From NCBI GenBank assembly GCA_963693365.1, contig CAVNZM010000015.1, positions 3,410,001 to 3,474,000 of the forward strand: a stretch of DNA of 64,000 bases, given 5' to 3'. The DNA is from Amoebidium appalachense (Eukaryota; Ichthyosporea). Below are positions 24,341-36,992 of the stretch, piece after piece; the stretch's first letter is position 1, and the number at the start of each line of letters is the position of its first letter. The notes beneath the pieces were generated by a model, which was given only the letters and a program-made list of their open reading frames with translations, was not told where the DNA came from and made no database searches. The translations under genes were made by a program, and so were the position numbers.

Positions 24341-24477
24341 CTGCAATGCAAAATACTTTGTTCCAGCAACTGTACACATGTCGCTGCAAAACTCCAGGCT
24401 CATCACCTCCACACTGGTGTACACAATCGACCCCATAGCGCGAATAGCTGCGTCTTGCATGCAGCCAACATAGTCAT
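24341..24477 (-). CDS. Exon with N-terminal half of a WSC domain
   Basis: A 137-nt exon with a GGAAG acceptor and a CAG|GTAGCC donor. It encodes DDYVGCMQDAAIRAMGSIVY and SLEFCSDMCTVAGTKYFALQ, matching the start of a WSC module (YVGC...C...C....YFAL). It takes one base from the exon ending at 24909 and leaves in phase 0, matching the start of the exon at 20032. The intron between them is 4.3 kb because it holds the LTR element; without the element it would be about 0.75 kb. Confidence 0.75.
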
Positions 24478-24908
24478 CTTCCAACAAGTGCCCACCAGGG
24501 ATTGAATTCCCTCAATCAGTATAGGCTGGTATGAGAGTGCTTGAAGAAACGTGTCGTTTTGTTTCACTCCCATGAATCGGTGTTTGACTGAATTTGCCGA
24601 TATTCAAAGGAATGTGTGGATGGCGCTAAAAGCTTTTGCCAGGTGTGGGGCCAATCACACAGCGAAGAGAGAGCAGGCCAGAGGTAGAGGGGGGACCCAG
24701 TGGAAGGAGAGAGCAGGAACCCAAGCATGGCAATTAAGCACCAACTCATCGCATGACAAAATCACGTTGGCGGTTTGTGACTTACAGCGGATGTAATATG
24801 AGTCATACGACATAGCAGAAAAGTTGTGGCCCAGGTATAAGTGCACTTAAGTGCACTAAACCATAGTTCAATATGTGTTGGGAAACGATACAGGTGTGCC
24901 ATACATAC

Positions 24909-25200
24909 CTGTTGCTTCACGGTTGTAAGCATAGACCTTCGTGGCATTAGTAGCCCAGCAACTCAACTCCGTGCTCCCGGGTGGTAGATAACATTGGGAG
25001 TTGCACGAAGTGATGGATGAGAGTGTGCCGCTCACAGTGTTGCCGCAATAGCATGTCTTTCCTCCCGATATTCCATAATAGGTGAACGGCTCCAAGGACG
25101 TGACACACGATCGCCGACATCTATCAGGAGTTATGGCAAAGTTGAAGGTAATAGCTAACCCGTCGAGGGCAGGCTGGCTGCCATTGTGAACATAGCAGCC
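24909..25200 (-). CDS. WSC-domain exon
   Basis: One complete WSC domain on one exon: GCYVHNGSQPALDG, CRRSCVT, YYGISGGKTCYCGNTVSG, SCNSQCYLPPG, CWATNATKVYAYNREAT. All eight expected cysteines are present. The acceptor CTGCAG|GGC keeps phase 0 with the previous exon; another AG 14 bp upstream would not. The donor is GTATGT in phase 1. WSC domains occur in fungal wall-stress sensors, polycystins and many algal and protist surface proteins, where they bind glycans. Confidence 0.85.
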
Positions 25201-25496
25201 CTGCAGATGTTGGCCTGAAAAAGCGGATGAAGTGTTAGTTTGGAGTAAACTTCATGCTGGTTTCCGCAGCTCACTTTCGCAGCTCAAGTTGTCTGGAGGT
25301 TGCTTCACAAACATGATAGCAACGGCCATACCGATGAAAAACAAAATAATCTTTCTACAAATGTAGAACAGTATCAGACAGAGACGGTCAAACACGACCA
25401 TGGAAAAACTTGTACTGTACATGTTCAGTGCTCAGTGCCGCTCGGTATCTTACTACAGTACCAATATTGCATCGGGCAAACGTGTGGAACCCTTAC

Positions 25497-25819
25497 CTTG
25501 GTAGGTGGTGAACGGAGTGGCGGCTGCATAAATCGTGTGATGTTCGTGTCCAGGTTTCCCCAGGCATAAGCCTTATTCGCACCCAGTTTCACCCAAAAAT
25601 TATTTTGAAGGCATGGCGCTGGGCAAACCCATGTGGTCCCAGTAACGTCAGTGGCGTAAACAAAATTCCCATCTGTGGCAATTGTTGTAAAGCTTCCACC
25701 AACGGGCATTGCCAAGTAGGTGTTTGTGCTCTGACTGCATGGCAAACGACACCAGTGGGGGATGCCAGTCTGAGTGATGCCGTACGAATAGTTGCCGTCC
25801 GTAGCAATGCTGATCATCT
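25497..25819 (-). CDS. Tectonin-like repeat exon
   Basis: The exon starts after a CATGCAG acceptor and ends at a GTAAGG donor. It encodes two or more repeats of the form ATDGNYSYGITQTGIPHWC and IATDGNFVYATDVTGTTWVC, followed by a Lys/Asn segment. This spacing resembles tectonin/beta-propeller repeats, which often bind sugars or lipopolysaccharide, though each unit here has an extra Cys pair. It joins in phase to the WSC exon at 25200 and to the exon ending at 27736. Confidence 0.7.
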
Positions 25820-25837
25820 CTGCATGGGGGGTGGAGT

Positions 25838-26004
25838 GGTGAAGGGGGGGGGGGGGGGGGGGAGGAGGGGACGGGAGCGGAGGGGGAGGTTACAGGGGTG
25901 GTTCACAATCAAGATAATTCACCTATAAGATTATAGCGTTTGGTTTTTTTGAAAAAAAAATAAGATTCTAGAGTCTACCGAGGCTGGGGGAAAATTAAGA
26001 TAAC

Positions 26005-26035
<31 letters not shown>

Positions 26036-26285
26036 AGGCTTTGACTTCTCTTGGTGCACAACTCTCATTAATAAATAAAAGCATCTGGCAGATAATAGCA
26101 GCCTGGGTTTTCTTGGTTTCCTGCATCAGTATACATACAAGATGCAAGAATAAAAAAAAATCCCATCGTGTGTGTGTCTCCCACAAGCCAGTCTGCCAGA
26201 GTGTGTGTGGGTGGGTTTGGATGCATGTGCGAGCGTGTGCACCTGTTTGCGCACGCGCGTGCGTGCGTGTGTTTGGTGTGTGTTT

Positions 26286-26382
<97 letters not shown>

Positions 26383-26545
26383 ATGTGTAATGTGTGTGTG
26401 TGTGTGCCCACAAGTATGCGCATTAAAGGAAACTTTGAAAAAACGCCTACTCGTACCCGTACTAAACAGCTAGCCTCCCCCCCCCCCCCCCCCGCCCCGA
26501 TGGCCGGAGAGAGAGGGGGGGGGGGGAGGGGGGAGGGGGGATGGT
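25838..26545. repeat. Intronic low-complexity block
   Basis: Poly-G lies at 25844-25862 and 26006-26033, (GT)n at 26283-26381, and C- and G-runs at 26475-26530. It is within the intron between the exons ending at 27736 and starting at 25819 (minus strand). From 26545 to 27120 I see unique non-coding sequence. Confidence 0.85.
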
Positions 26546-27183
26546 TAAGATAATGAACCCTACCGCCCATGAACCTTAAGATTCTAGACTCTACCCCCGC
26601 TTTACCTGTTATCTTAAAGGTGAATCACCCCTGTACAAGAAGCATGCACTTCAGGTAAATAAAAATGGGAAACACACCAAGTAGTGGGTGCTATGGCCCG
26701 ATTACAATCGTTTGGGCCAGGGCAACCACAAGAATGCCGTGACACTGTTATAACAAGCCTATGTTAATGTACATAGCAATTTTAACCTTGCTGATTGATG
26801 AGGCAAGAGTGGCAATATGCACGAGCTCGCTTAACATGAAGCAAAACCCGATGGAATTTGCGCATGGTAAGACATCTCCGTAAAACAGTGGCTAGCCAAA
26901 GGGTCACGAGTGGGCATCATCGTAATATAAAGTAGCCTGTCAGGGAGTAGCCGCATGATTAGGCGATGTGACAGGCGAGAGCCTGAAAACCCCAGACTGC
27001 CGCGTACCTGCCCTTCACTGGGGCGCTGGAACAAAATATGTGGCAGGAGTCTCTTTCCAACAACCGTTACCGATGTGGTTATTAATCATCATTGCTATTG
27101 TTCAATACCTATTCGTGGAGAGGCCGGGTGATGGTGATGGTCACAGTGGTGGTGGTGGTGGTGGTGGTGAGTGTGTGTGTGCT

Positions 27184-27686
27184 GGGGGAGGAGGGGGGAG
27201 GGGGGGGGGGGGGGGGGGAGGGGGGGGGGGGGGGGGGGGGGGAGGGGGTTGAAAAGAGGGAAGGGGATGCGCATTACATACTGTCACGGTGTCACTGGAT
27301 CAAAGGGTGGCAAACCGGAAGGAAGAAGAGTTTCGAATTAAGCCACCAACCCTAAAACACTAAACAGCAACCATACCCTGAGAGAGATATTGTGGAGCCG
27401 GCCGGAAAACACTTAAACAGAACCCATCACCACGTGCGCCGAGATGTTTGTACACAGTCTAAAGAAGGTTCTTTGTTTAACAGATGATGTATTGACTTGA
27501 CAAGAGGCTTGTCAACCTCCTGAACCCTGACACGGTAAACACATTCTTGCGAATCCCGGCAACACGGATGAAGAGTACGGTTGTGGTAGTTGTGCACGTT
27601 GGGGGTTGGGGTGGGGTGGGGTTGGGGGGTGGGTGGATGGGGGGAGGGGGCGGGGCGGGGGGGGGGTGGGTGGATGGGGGAGGGGG

Positions 27687-27727
<41 letters not shown>
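27184..27727. repeat. G-rich intronic tracts
   Basis: G-runs at 27196-27246 and a GGGT/poly-G block at 27600-27727. They border the donor of the tectonin-like exon at 27736. Between them (27250-27590) no exon can be supported. Confidence 0.85.
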
Positions 27728-27729
<2 letters not shown>

Positions 27730-27735
27730 GATTAC

Positions 27736-27850
27736 TTGGTGCCGTGGTGGTGAACCAGTCGGTAGGCTGCACACATGGCTGGTTTGTGCTTCGGCAGAAG
27801 TTGACTGCGGCACCGTTTGACGCAGTTATGTATGCACCACTGGCAGCAAC
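27736..27850 (-). CDS. Tectonin-like repeat exon, upstream
   Basis: A 115-nt exon after a GCGCGAG acceptor, ending at a GTAATC donor in phase 1. It encodes VAASGAYITASNGAAVNFC and RSTNQPCVQPTDWFTTTAP, the same repeat pattern as the exon at 25819 (A..G.Y.......C....C). The split codon A|AG joins it in phase to that exon. Earlier exons of this gene must lie beyond the GT block at 27875-28380; I could not find them. Confidence 0.6.
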
Positions 27851-27873
27851 CTCGCGCACAAACAAATTAAATA

Positions 27874-28380
<507 letters not shown>

Positions 28381-28929
28381 CGAGGATAAATGCTTTCACA
28401 CATGCCCGTCAGGCCGTGAAACTAACAGGTGTCGGTTAGTTTCATCATTTTTACCACCAGTGGCCTAATTAGACAGCCAAAGCTATGAAAAATTACCCGT
28501 AAAACCGGTGGGTGGCACTAATAAATTCATCCAGGATGGCACCAGCCAAAAACGAATCTCACACTAAAAGCTGACAGTGGAATCTCCACGCAATAAAAAG
28601 TGGATCCGGAGGATGACAGATGCATTTGCATCCCTCCAGATAACGATTAGCTGATTGGCGCAACTAAAGCCCACCCGATCATGTGGGTTTATGTGGGGCT
28701 TATGTATGCGAATCCCAGCATTTACAGTTTTCCTGGAATCCGATACATAAATAGATTTGTACATTTGTTAATATGTACAGATTTAGCATAGGAGACGTAT
28801 AATCTTTTCTATGGTTTTTCGTTTAGAGAGAATATTTTTTCATTGTAATTATTTGCATGCATTATGTATATGTGGGAAGGTTTTTTTCTTGGTACGCACA
28901 AATTGCTTTTGGGAGTTATGTATGTACAG

Positions 28930-29030
28930 CCATACAAAACGCCCCACAAGTTCAACCAGGAATGCTGGGGGAACGACCCGTTCAACAGGCTACCAATCAA
29001 AATTGTGGATGTGCTTGCTTTGTCATCCAG
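28930..29030 (+). CDS. Candidate exon, Cys-rich C-terminus
   Basis: Between a TATGTACAG acceptor and a perfect GTGAGT donor, 101 nt encode IQNAPQVQPGMLGERPVQQ and ATNQNCGCACFVIQ. The exon leaves in phase 0, and a TTTTTTCAG acceptor at 29744-29746 would add 18 residues to a stop at 29801-29803 (ERLYMSHVLSQSHCDPSS). The NCGCACF cluster is reminiscent of palmitoylated or PLAC8-like proteins, but that is a guess. No upstream exon was found. The MITE-like element would lie in the intron. Confidence 0.3.
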
Positions 29031-29247
29031 GTGAGTCGTTACTTTAGTTAGTATAATGCGGTAGATTTGATTCTGCCTTTAGAAATAAGGCTACACAAAT
29101 GTAATTCCAAGTGAAAAGTCGGAGTGAATTGGTTGTAGAATTAGGCCAGGGTGTTGCGGCCCGGCGGGCAGGCGGGCTATCCCAGCGACTTCGAGCTGAA
29201 TCACATGGAGTCAAGATCATCTCTTGAGAGATATGCAAATGAGAATT

Positions 29248-29613
29248 GAGTCGCATCGCGTGGATCTAAATATCGAAATACTCGGCGAATTTAGAGAACC
29301 AATGTCGTTCTCTAATTATCTAAAAGTCTGCTCGATTCGTGTAAAGCAGTTTAGAAACTGAACTATCTAAATCGTAGATCGCAATTCTATTGGATAGAAA
29401 TAATTAGGCGAGTTCCAAGGACCAATCGTCTCATCCCAGACATCTAGAAGACCCCTCCCCCTCTTCCAGATTCGCCCATCTGGGAGAGGGTCGAAATCAA
29501 TCTAGATTTTATGCAAACTTTAAACGTTTAACAAATTGATCGGATTGCGGAAGTGTTATGCGTAAATTTCACAATCTAGATATGTAGATATTTAGATTCA
29601 CGCGATGCGACTC
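29248..29613. mobile_element. MITE-like element with 27-bp terminal inverted repeats
   Basis: The left end GAGTCGCATCGCGTGGATCT plus AAATATC (29248-29274) is matched in inverted orientation at the right end (29587-29613), with one mismatch. Flanks show a 3-bp direct repeat ATT. The 366-bp element is A+T rich with no ORF. Internally it carries several TCTAGA/ATCTAAAT words. Size, inverted ends and lack of coding fit a miniature inverted-repeat transposon; the superfamily is not clear. Confidence 0.75.
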
Positions 29614-30007
29614 ATTGTGTATGTGTTATCAGTGGCCCCAATCGAGATAAAAAACGTATGCCAACGGCAACATGCAAAATTACAAAAACACTATAGGCCT
29701 ATGAGTGCCATCTATATTATACAAGCGTCTTCTTTTCTTTTTTCAGGAAAGGCTCTACATGTCACATGTTCTCAGTCAGTCGCACTGTGACCCCAGCTCC
29801 TGATGATTGGACGGAACGGGATGCTTATCACTAATGTGGAGCGATGCAAAAGATCAAAACCATACGTTGATTGGTCTCTAATGAACTGGCGAAATTTACA
29901 GCACCATATATGGCAGTTATGGTATGTGGGCTGTGATGGCGACTAAACGCTATCTTGGGAATGGGTTGACGCCGGTTCAGTTCCAGATTGCACATGGCGC
30001 ACATAAT

Positions 30008-30038
<31 letters not shown>

Positions 30039-30376
30039 TACATACGTGAACACAGCCACGCACAGAAACTTTCAGAACACAGCTCTCACCTGAACCTTTC
30101 ATCGCCCTTATTTGACGCTGGCTTTCATATCCGAAGCAAAGAAAGACTTTGCCAGCATTTGAGTGATTGTGAAACTGCTATTGATCGAATGAAGTAGGAA
30201 AACCTTTGACCGGAAAGAAGAACTCCTTACAACAGCATCCTCTCCCTCTGGTTAGTTCTCTACTTGGTGTCTTGTCGTCTGGTAACTCTCAAATCATAAA
30301 TTTTACTCCTCCGCTCATTAGAGCCACTTCCCTTTATGAATATCTACACGTAGGATTCCAGCTGCAAAAACACAAA

Positions 30377-31537
30377 ATGACAAATTCTCGTTGCCCTAGC
30401 TCAACCTTAAGACAATTACTCGAGGAAAGTACGTCCGAAATCGCCATGGAAGATTCCACAGACGACAGTAGAATACGCAGGCAAGACAAACCACACCGCC
30501 CACTCCGTTGGGCCTGGAGCGGGTGTTTGGTTTTCGGTGTGATCGTAAGCGCGCTTTGTGCTTTGGATTTGGCTGCAAAGCTTTACGCAACAAACGCTAG
30601 GGTTTCCACCTACATAAACGGACACCTAATTGGTGGGCGTGAGCTGGTTACCATCTGCAGGTCAAACACAAGGAGAGACGTTTCTTCAGCACTTTCTGAA
30701 GAAAACAGCGAAACAGTTGCGGCACGCACAGGTATTGTCCGTGTTGGTGCTGTTTCCTTTACCCTTCCAACCACAACATACACTGGGGAGGTCGAAGGAG
30801 ACGTAGATGAATCGAGCGAGTGCCACCAACAATTAGCGAACCCGAACCACCATAGTGTGTGGGGATGGATTTCCAGTTTTGTTTCTAGTCATTTTGACGT
30901 AACAGCAACCACCACCGTCGAATCTGTGGAAACCGACGAAACTACCACCTCTACCCCAGTCGAAATCGAAACTAAAAAGGCGGCACCGCAAAAACCAAAA
31001 CATAAAGCGGGGCTTAAGCTTCCAAAGGTCGTTACACAGTGGGGACAGAAAGACGAAGACGGTATAGTAACCCTTACGCCGGAAGAAGATTTCAAGCACG
31101 GTGGTGCTGTGTTTTGCGGCGAAGGCGGTGGAAAGACAAGCGCAAAACAGCTAATGAACATGATTCACAGCGAGTGTCTTGGCGAGAACGAAAAGGGAGA
31201 GCTTCAGACAATGCCGTGCTCTTCTTCTTCCGTGTTGTCGTTTTGTGTCGACAGAACATCGCTTCAGCTGAGAACGATGGGCGGGAAATGCATGGGAATT
31301 CGTCGCGTTGATTTGACTGTAGGGGAGGCTCCCGTTATGGTGCATGAATGTGGTTATGAGAATCACGTGAATGAATGGCAGTTTGCTGGTTGGTTTGGCT
31401 GGCACGTGTACAATGTGGAGTCTAGAATGTGCTGGGATGTTCTTCATCAGCACAAGAACGGAACTATTATTCAGTGGAGGTGTAAGATGGTGACCGATTA
31501 CAAGCCACCCAACCAGTGGTTTGTCTGGGTGGAGTAA
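30377..31537 (+). CDS. Type II membrane protein with ricin-B-type lectin domain
   Basis: 386 residues in one exon. The ATG at 30377 is the first in the frame. Residues 1-44 are a polar cytoplasmic tail with many charged residues, and 46-66 are one hydrophobic segment (LVFGVIVSALCALDLAAK). No signal peptide is seen, so type II topology is inferred. A stalk with Thr/Glu runs (TATTTVESVETDETTTSTP) and a Lys-rich segment follow. The C-terminal ~115 residues look like a ricin-type beta-trefoil: GGKCMGIRRVDLTVGEAPV, ENHVNEWQF, then CWDVLHQHKNGTIIQWRC and PPNQWFVW. Two QxW-like motifs (NEWQF, NQWFVW) mark the ends of trefoil subdomains. Probable role is binding galactose-type glycans at the surface or in the secretory pathway, as in the lectin domain of GalNAc transferases; no transferase domain is present. 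Confidence 0.85.
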   Translation: MTNSRCPSSTLRQLLEESTSEIAMEDSTDDSRIRRQDKPHRPLRWAWSGCLVFGVIVSALCALDLAAKLYATNARVSTYINGHLIGGRELVTICRSNTRRDVSSALSEENSETVAARTGIVRVGAVSFTLPTTTYTGEVEGDVDESSECHQQLANPNHHSVWGWISSFVSSHFDVTATTTVESVETDETTTSTPVEIETKKAAPQKPKHKAGLKLPKVVTQWGQKDEDGIVTLTPEEDFKHGGAVFCGEGGGKTSAKQLMNMIHSECLGENEKGELQTMPCSSSSVLSFCVDRTSLQLRTMGGKCMGIRRVDLTVGEAPVMVHECGYENHVNEWQFAGWFGWHVYNVESRMCWDVLHQHKNGTIIQWRCKMVTDYKPPNQWFVWVE

Positions 31538-31539
31538 CG

Positions 31540-32021
31540 AACGTAATGCGAGAATAACCTTTATGTGCGTAGTACACACAGTATACACCGTTTTGCACGC
31601 CACACATGAATACAGGCACATGTACATAAATTACTAGTACCGTGTCGCACATATTTACACACCACTTGGTTCCATAGCCAAAAGAATTATAGAAAAATGT
31701 TTACTGCCAGTAGTTACATAGGCATGTAAGATTTAGAAGACAAACGTTGTGCATGACAGGACGATCGTGTTGTTACCTTGTTTGTATGACAGTGTGTGTG
31801 TGTGTGTGTCATGAAACCCCTTTTGTATGGATCTTCGACGGCAAACTTATTCGGAAGGCCGTTCCGCTAATGGTACTAATTCAGCCGCCCTACTCTGTGA
31901 GCCAGGGGGTAGTATTGTTGTCAAATAGAAGCTTGTGCAAACAGCAAACTATGAGTATCTGAAACAGTCTAAGAAGGCCGTGAGACTATATTACCTTCTG
32001 TAGCCAGCTTTCGTAACCTGA

Positions 32022-32030
<9 letters not shown>
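31540..32030. other. Downstream region, no gene seen
   Basis: Unique A+T-rich sequence after the lectin gene. No strong ORF or RNA gene is seen. Confidence 0.4.
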
Positions 32031-34368
<2,338 letters not shown>

Positions 34369-34893
34369 AATAGGTAGAAATTCAAAACAAAGGAAAGGGG
34401 CAAGGGTGGGTAATTTTGAAAGCTATAGCATATTTTGTGGTATTCTGCATGACGGAAATACACCTATGGATCGAACGCAACAATTTGAATGGGAGGGAAT
34501 GGGACGGGAGGGAGCAGTAGACTTAAGCTTTTTTTTTTTTTTGGGGGGGGGGGGGGGGGGTTGCTCTACTATTGGTTGTATCATTTTTTATTTTATAAAA
34601 TGACTTTCTTGAATCATTTCGAAATTTAAACCAGCAAACGAATTCTGCACATCATTCTGCTAAAACGGAATTTCCGGTAGATACGGCATGTGTTGTATTG
34701 TAAGTCATCATGGCAATGGCGGTAGCTATGTATACTATGATAGCTATGTATGGTGCAGAACTCAACTTCTTTTGAAAATCATTGATAAAATAAATGCATC
34801 ATGGTTTCTTAACATAATTCATGTCGAGCATATCCATGTTGTATATTATGAAAAAATGATGCCCTGCCCCTAAGGCAAAGAGTGCGGCTAACT
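34369..34893. other. Unique A+T-rich flank of the retroelement
   Basis: No coding region seen. It contains a T12/G18 junction near 34530-34560 and several GGTAGCTATGTA-type words. It abuts the left end of the DIRS-order element at 34894. Confidence 0.4.
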
Positions 34894-35195
34894 TGCCGAA
34901 GGCAAGACTTCCCCTCACTCCCGTCGTGGCTCCCCGAGGTGACCGAGACAAAGAGAAGCAGAAATGCAAGTCAGTGAGGAATTTTATTATTGAATTTAGC
35001 CCTAATAAATAACATCAATATCTGATCAGAAAACCCCCAAAACCCCCGGATAAACCCCCTAAGCCCCAGAACACCGTGTGTGTGTGCACACGTGTGTGTG
35101 TGTGTGTGTGTGTGTGTTTGTGTGTGTATGATAGGCTATTGAAGGAACAGCACTTCCAGCACACAATGGCCGAAAGAACCCCTTCATCTATCCAA
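34894..35195 (-). repeat. Split direct repeat A, outer copy
   Basis: 302 bp, matches 35673-35976 closely. Starts TGCCGAAGGCAAGACTTCCC on the plus strand and ends CATCTATCCAA. It differs mainly in the length and interruption of an internal GT tract. Confidence 0.9.
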
Positions 35196-35210
35196 GGGTG
35201 GGAGGGAGGG

Positions 35211-35672
35211 AAGAGAAAGCAAGAGCAAACCGTAAGGCACCAACTAATCAGACTGAGGTCTCAGCTTCTGCCCCTTTACACAAGGTGCCACCAAACCAAG
35301 AAAACACCCAAACAGCCTAATTATTACCTTATCACGTTGCTCCCTCCCCTTTTTTCTTTTCACCTACACACTAGCTCTAAAAACAAGAACTGAACGAACG
35401 ACGCCCACAGCCAGCTCTACAAAGCTGGTGCGCGGCTCACTCACATTTTTAGAACAGTGGAAAAGCCACCAATCATATCACCTATCTACTGATAACTACG
35501 GATCACTTCATAACTATACCTGATCTATATCCAATCACTAAAGATACATACGACTGAGCTTAACATTCTACCCGTTAGGGCCAATCAGCTTGCACCGCTA
35601 TGTAGCCGTTACCGCCGACTGACCGAACACGTGTCATCTCTCACCGCTGCCTCCTCCCGCTCGAGAACAACA
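35211..35672 (-). repeat. Split direct repeat B, inner copy
   Basis: 462 bp, matches 40727-41194. Carries several CCAATCA motifs, and lacks the 6 bp CAGTTA-type insertion found in the other copy near 41012. Confidence 0.92.
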
Positions 35673-35976
35673 TGCCGGAGGCAAGACTTCCCCCTCACTC
35701 CCGTCGTGGCTCCCCGAGGTGACCGAGACAAAGAGAAGCAGAAATGCAAGTCAGTGAGGAATTTTATTATTGAATTTAGCCCTAATAAATAACATCAATA
35801 TCTGATCAGAAAACCCCCAAAACCCCCGGATAAACCCCCTAAGCCCCAGAACACCGTGTGTGTGTGCACACAGTGTGTGTGTGTGTATGTGTGTGTGTTT
35901 GTGTGTGTATGATAGGCTATTGAAGGAACAGCACTTCCAGCACACAATGGCCGAAAGAACCCCTTCATCTATCCAA
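35673..35976 (-). repeat. Split direct repeat A, inner copy
   Basis: 304 bp, directly abuts repeat B at 35672, and lies just downstream of the recombinase stop codon (36057) in element orientation. Confidence 0.9.
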
Positions 35977-36056
35977 ACCTACCCTACTTGTTTTTATTTT
36001 GTGATTGTGTTTTTTAAATAATGTGTGTTGGGTGTGTGTGTAGAAGCCTGTAGCTG

Positions 36057-36992
36057 CTAATCGTGCGTAATCATGTGTGGCCTACGGGCCAAGGATTTTG
36101 CCTGGGCTGACAGATGAGCGGGCATTGAAATTGCCAGGAGCATGGCCTTGTTTGTGTCAATGTAGTGGTTGAAAGGCGTCGTGAAAGTACGCCACCGACC
36201 ATTGATACGAATTTGCTCATAGTCCTCCCCTCTGAGTGCTGCTGTGGAGGCTGCCCCGTGCCGTGTGCTGTACAATGAGAAGTCGCTATCCAGGCCCACA
36301 GCCGTCAGACTCTGTTGCATACAAGTTGCGACCAGCGATGGTGTGTACCCAGGATGAAACAGAGGGTCGGATGGGCGGGAGCCATGGGGAAATGCACCCA
36401 CTGCCATGAGCTTCTGCAGCAAATGCAAGCACACTGGATCACGGATCACCACCATCTGATGGTTGCCCGTTTTGGACCGTGGAAGAAGCAACACTGCACT
36501 GCCCGCTGGAACATTGATTTCAATCAACCGTGGATCATTCGGAGGAATGAAGTCTGCCACCGTGCGCCGCGAGAGCTCCCCCGGCCGGGTGTAGGTTGCG
36601 AATGACATACACAGATAGAGTGCTACGTGCGGCATCTTGTATTCCCACAGAGCCGACACTGCCAAAATCATGTAGTCGTAGGGGAGTGGTCTGTGGTGAT
36701 TGGTCGGGTTAGCATGGTCCCACCCCCTTAGGACCCTGGCCGACAGGACCAAGGAGTCCTTGCACTGGGGATAGAAATGGTGGATGGCTGACAGCACCGT
36801 CTTGCAGTGGGCGAGCCCGCTGCGGGTCTCCCCCAACTCTTCGTACATGTCAGCTGCATAGCTCGCAAGCATGTTATCCACCTGCTCTACCGACTGGAAG
36901 GTGCTCACCCCAACTTCCACACACCACGCTACGAATTTGTTCAAGGCGTTGTCGTATTTCGCCACTGTGGGAGCCGTGACATTGAGATTCAT
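36057..36992 (-). CDS. Tyrosine recombinase of the retroelement
   Basis: 311 residues. Performs site-specific integration of the circular DNA copy in place of an integrase. The N-terminal SAM-like core-binding half (residues 1-95) is followed by the catalytic half: Arg136 in ATYTRPGELS, Lys174 in PRSKTGN, box II YSTRHGAAS with Arg244, Trp267 in GRWRTF, and the nucleophile Tyr277 in FNHYID. The usual box II His three residues before the Arg is replaced by Tyr241. Start ATG at 36992 overlaps the stop of the RT ORF (ATGA), which suggests translation by termination-reinitiation. Confidence 0.9.
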   Translation of the reverse strand: MNLNVTAPTVAKYDNALNKFVAWCVEVGVSTFQSVEQVDNMLASYAADMYEELGETRSGLAHCKTVLSAIHHFYPQCKDSLVLSARVLRGWDHANPTNHHRPLPYDYMILAVSALWEYKMPHVALYLCMSFATYTRPGELSRRTVADFIPPNDPRLIEINVPAGSAVLLLPRSKTGNHQMVVIRDPVCLHLLQKLMAVGAFPHGSRPSDPLFHPGYTPSLVATCMQQSLTAVGLDSDFSLYSTRHGAASTAALRGEDYEQIRINGRWRTFTTPFNHYIDTNKAMLLAISMPAHLSAQAKSLARRPHMITHD

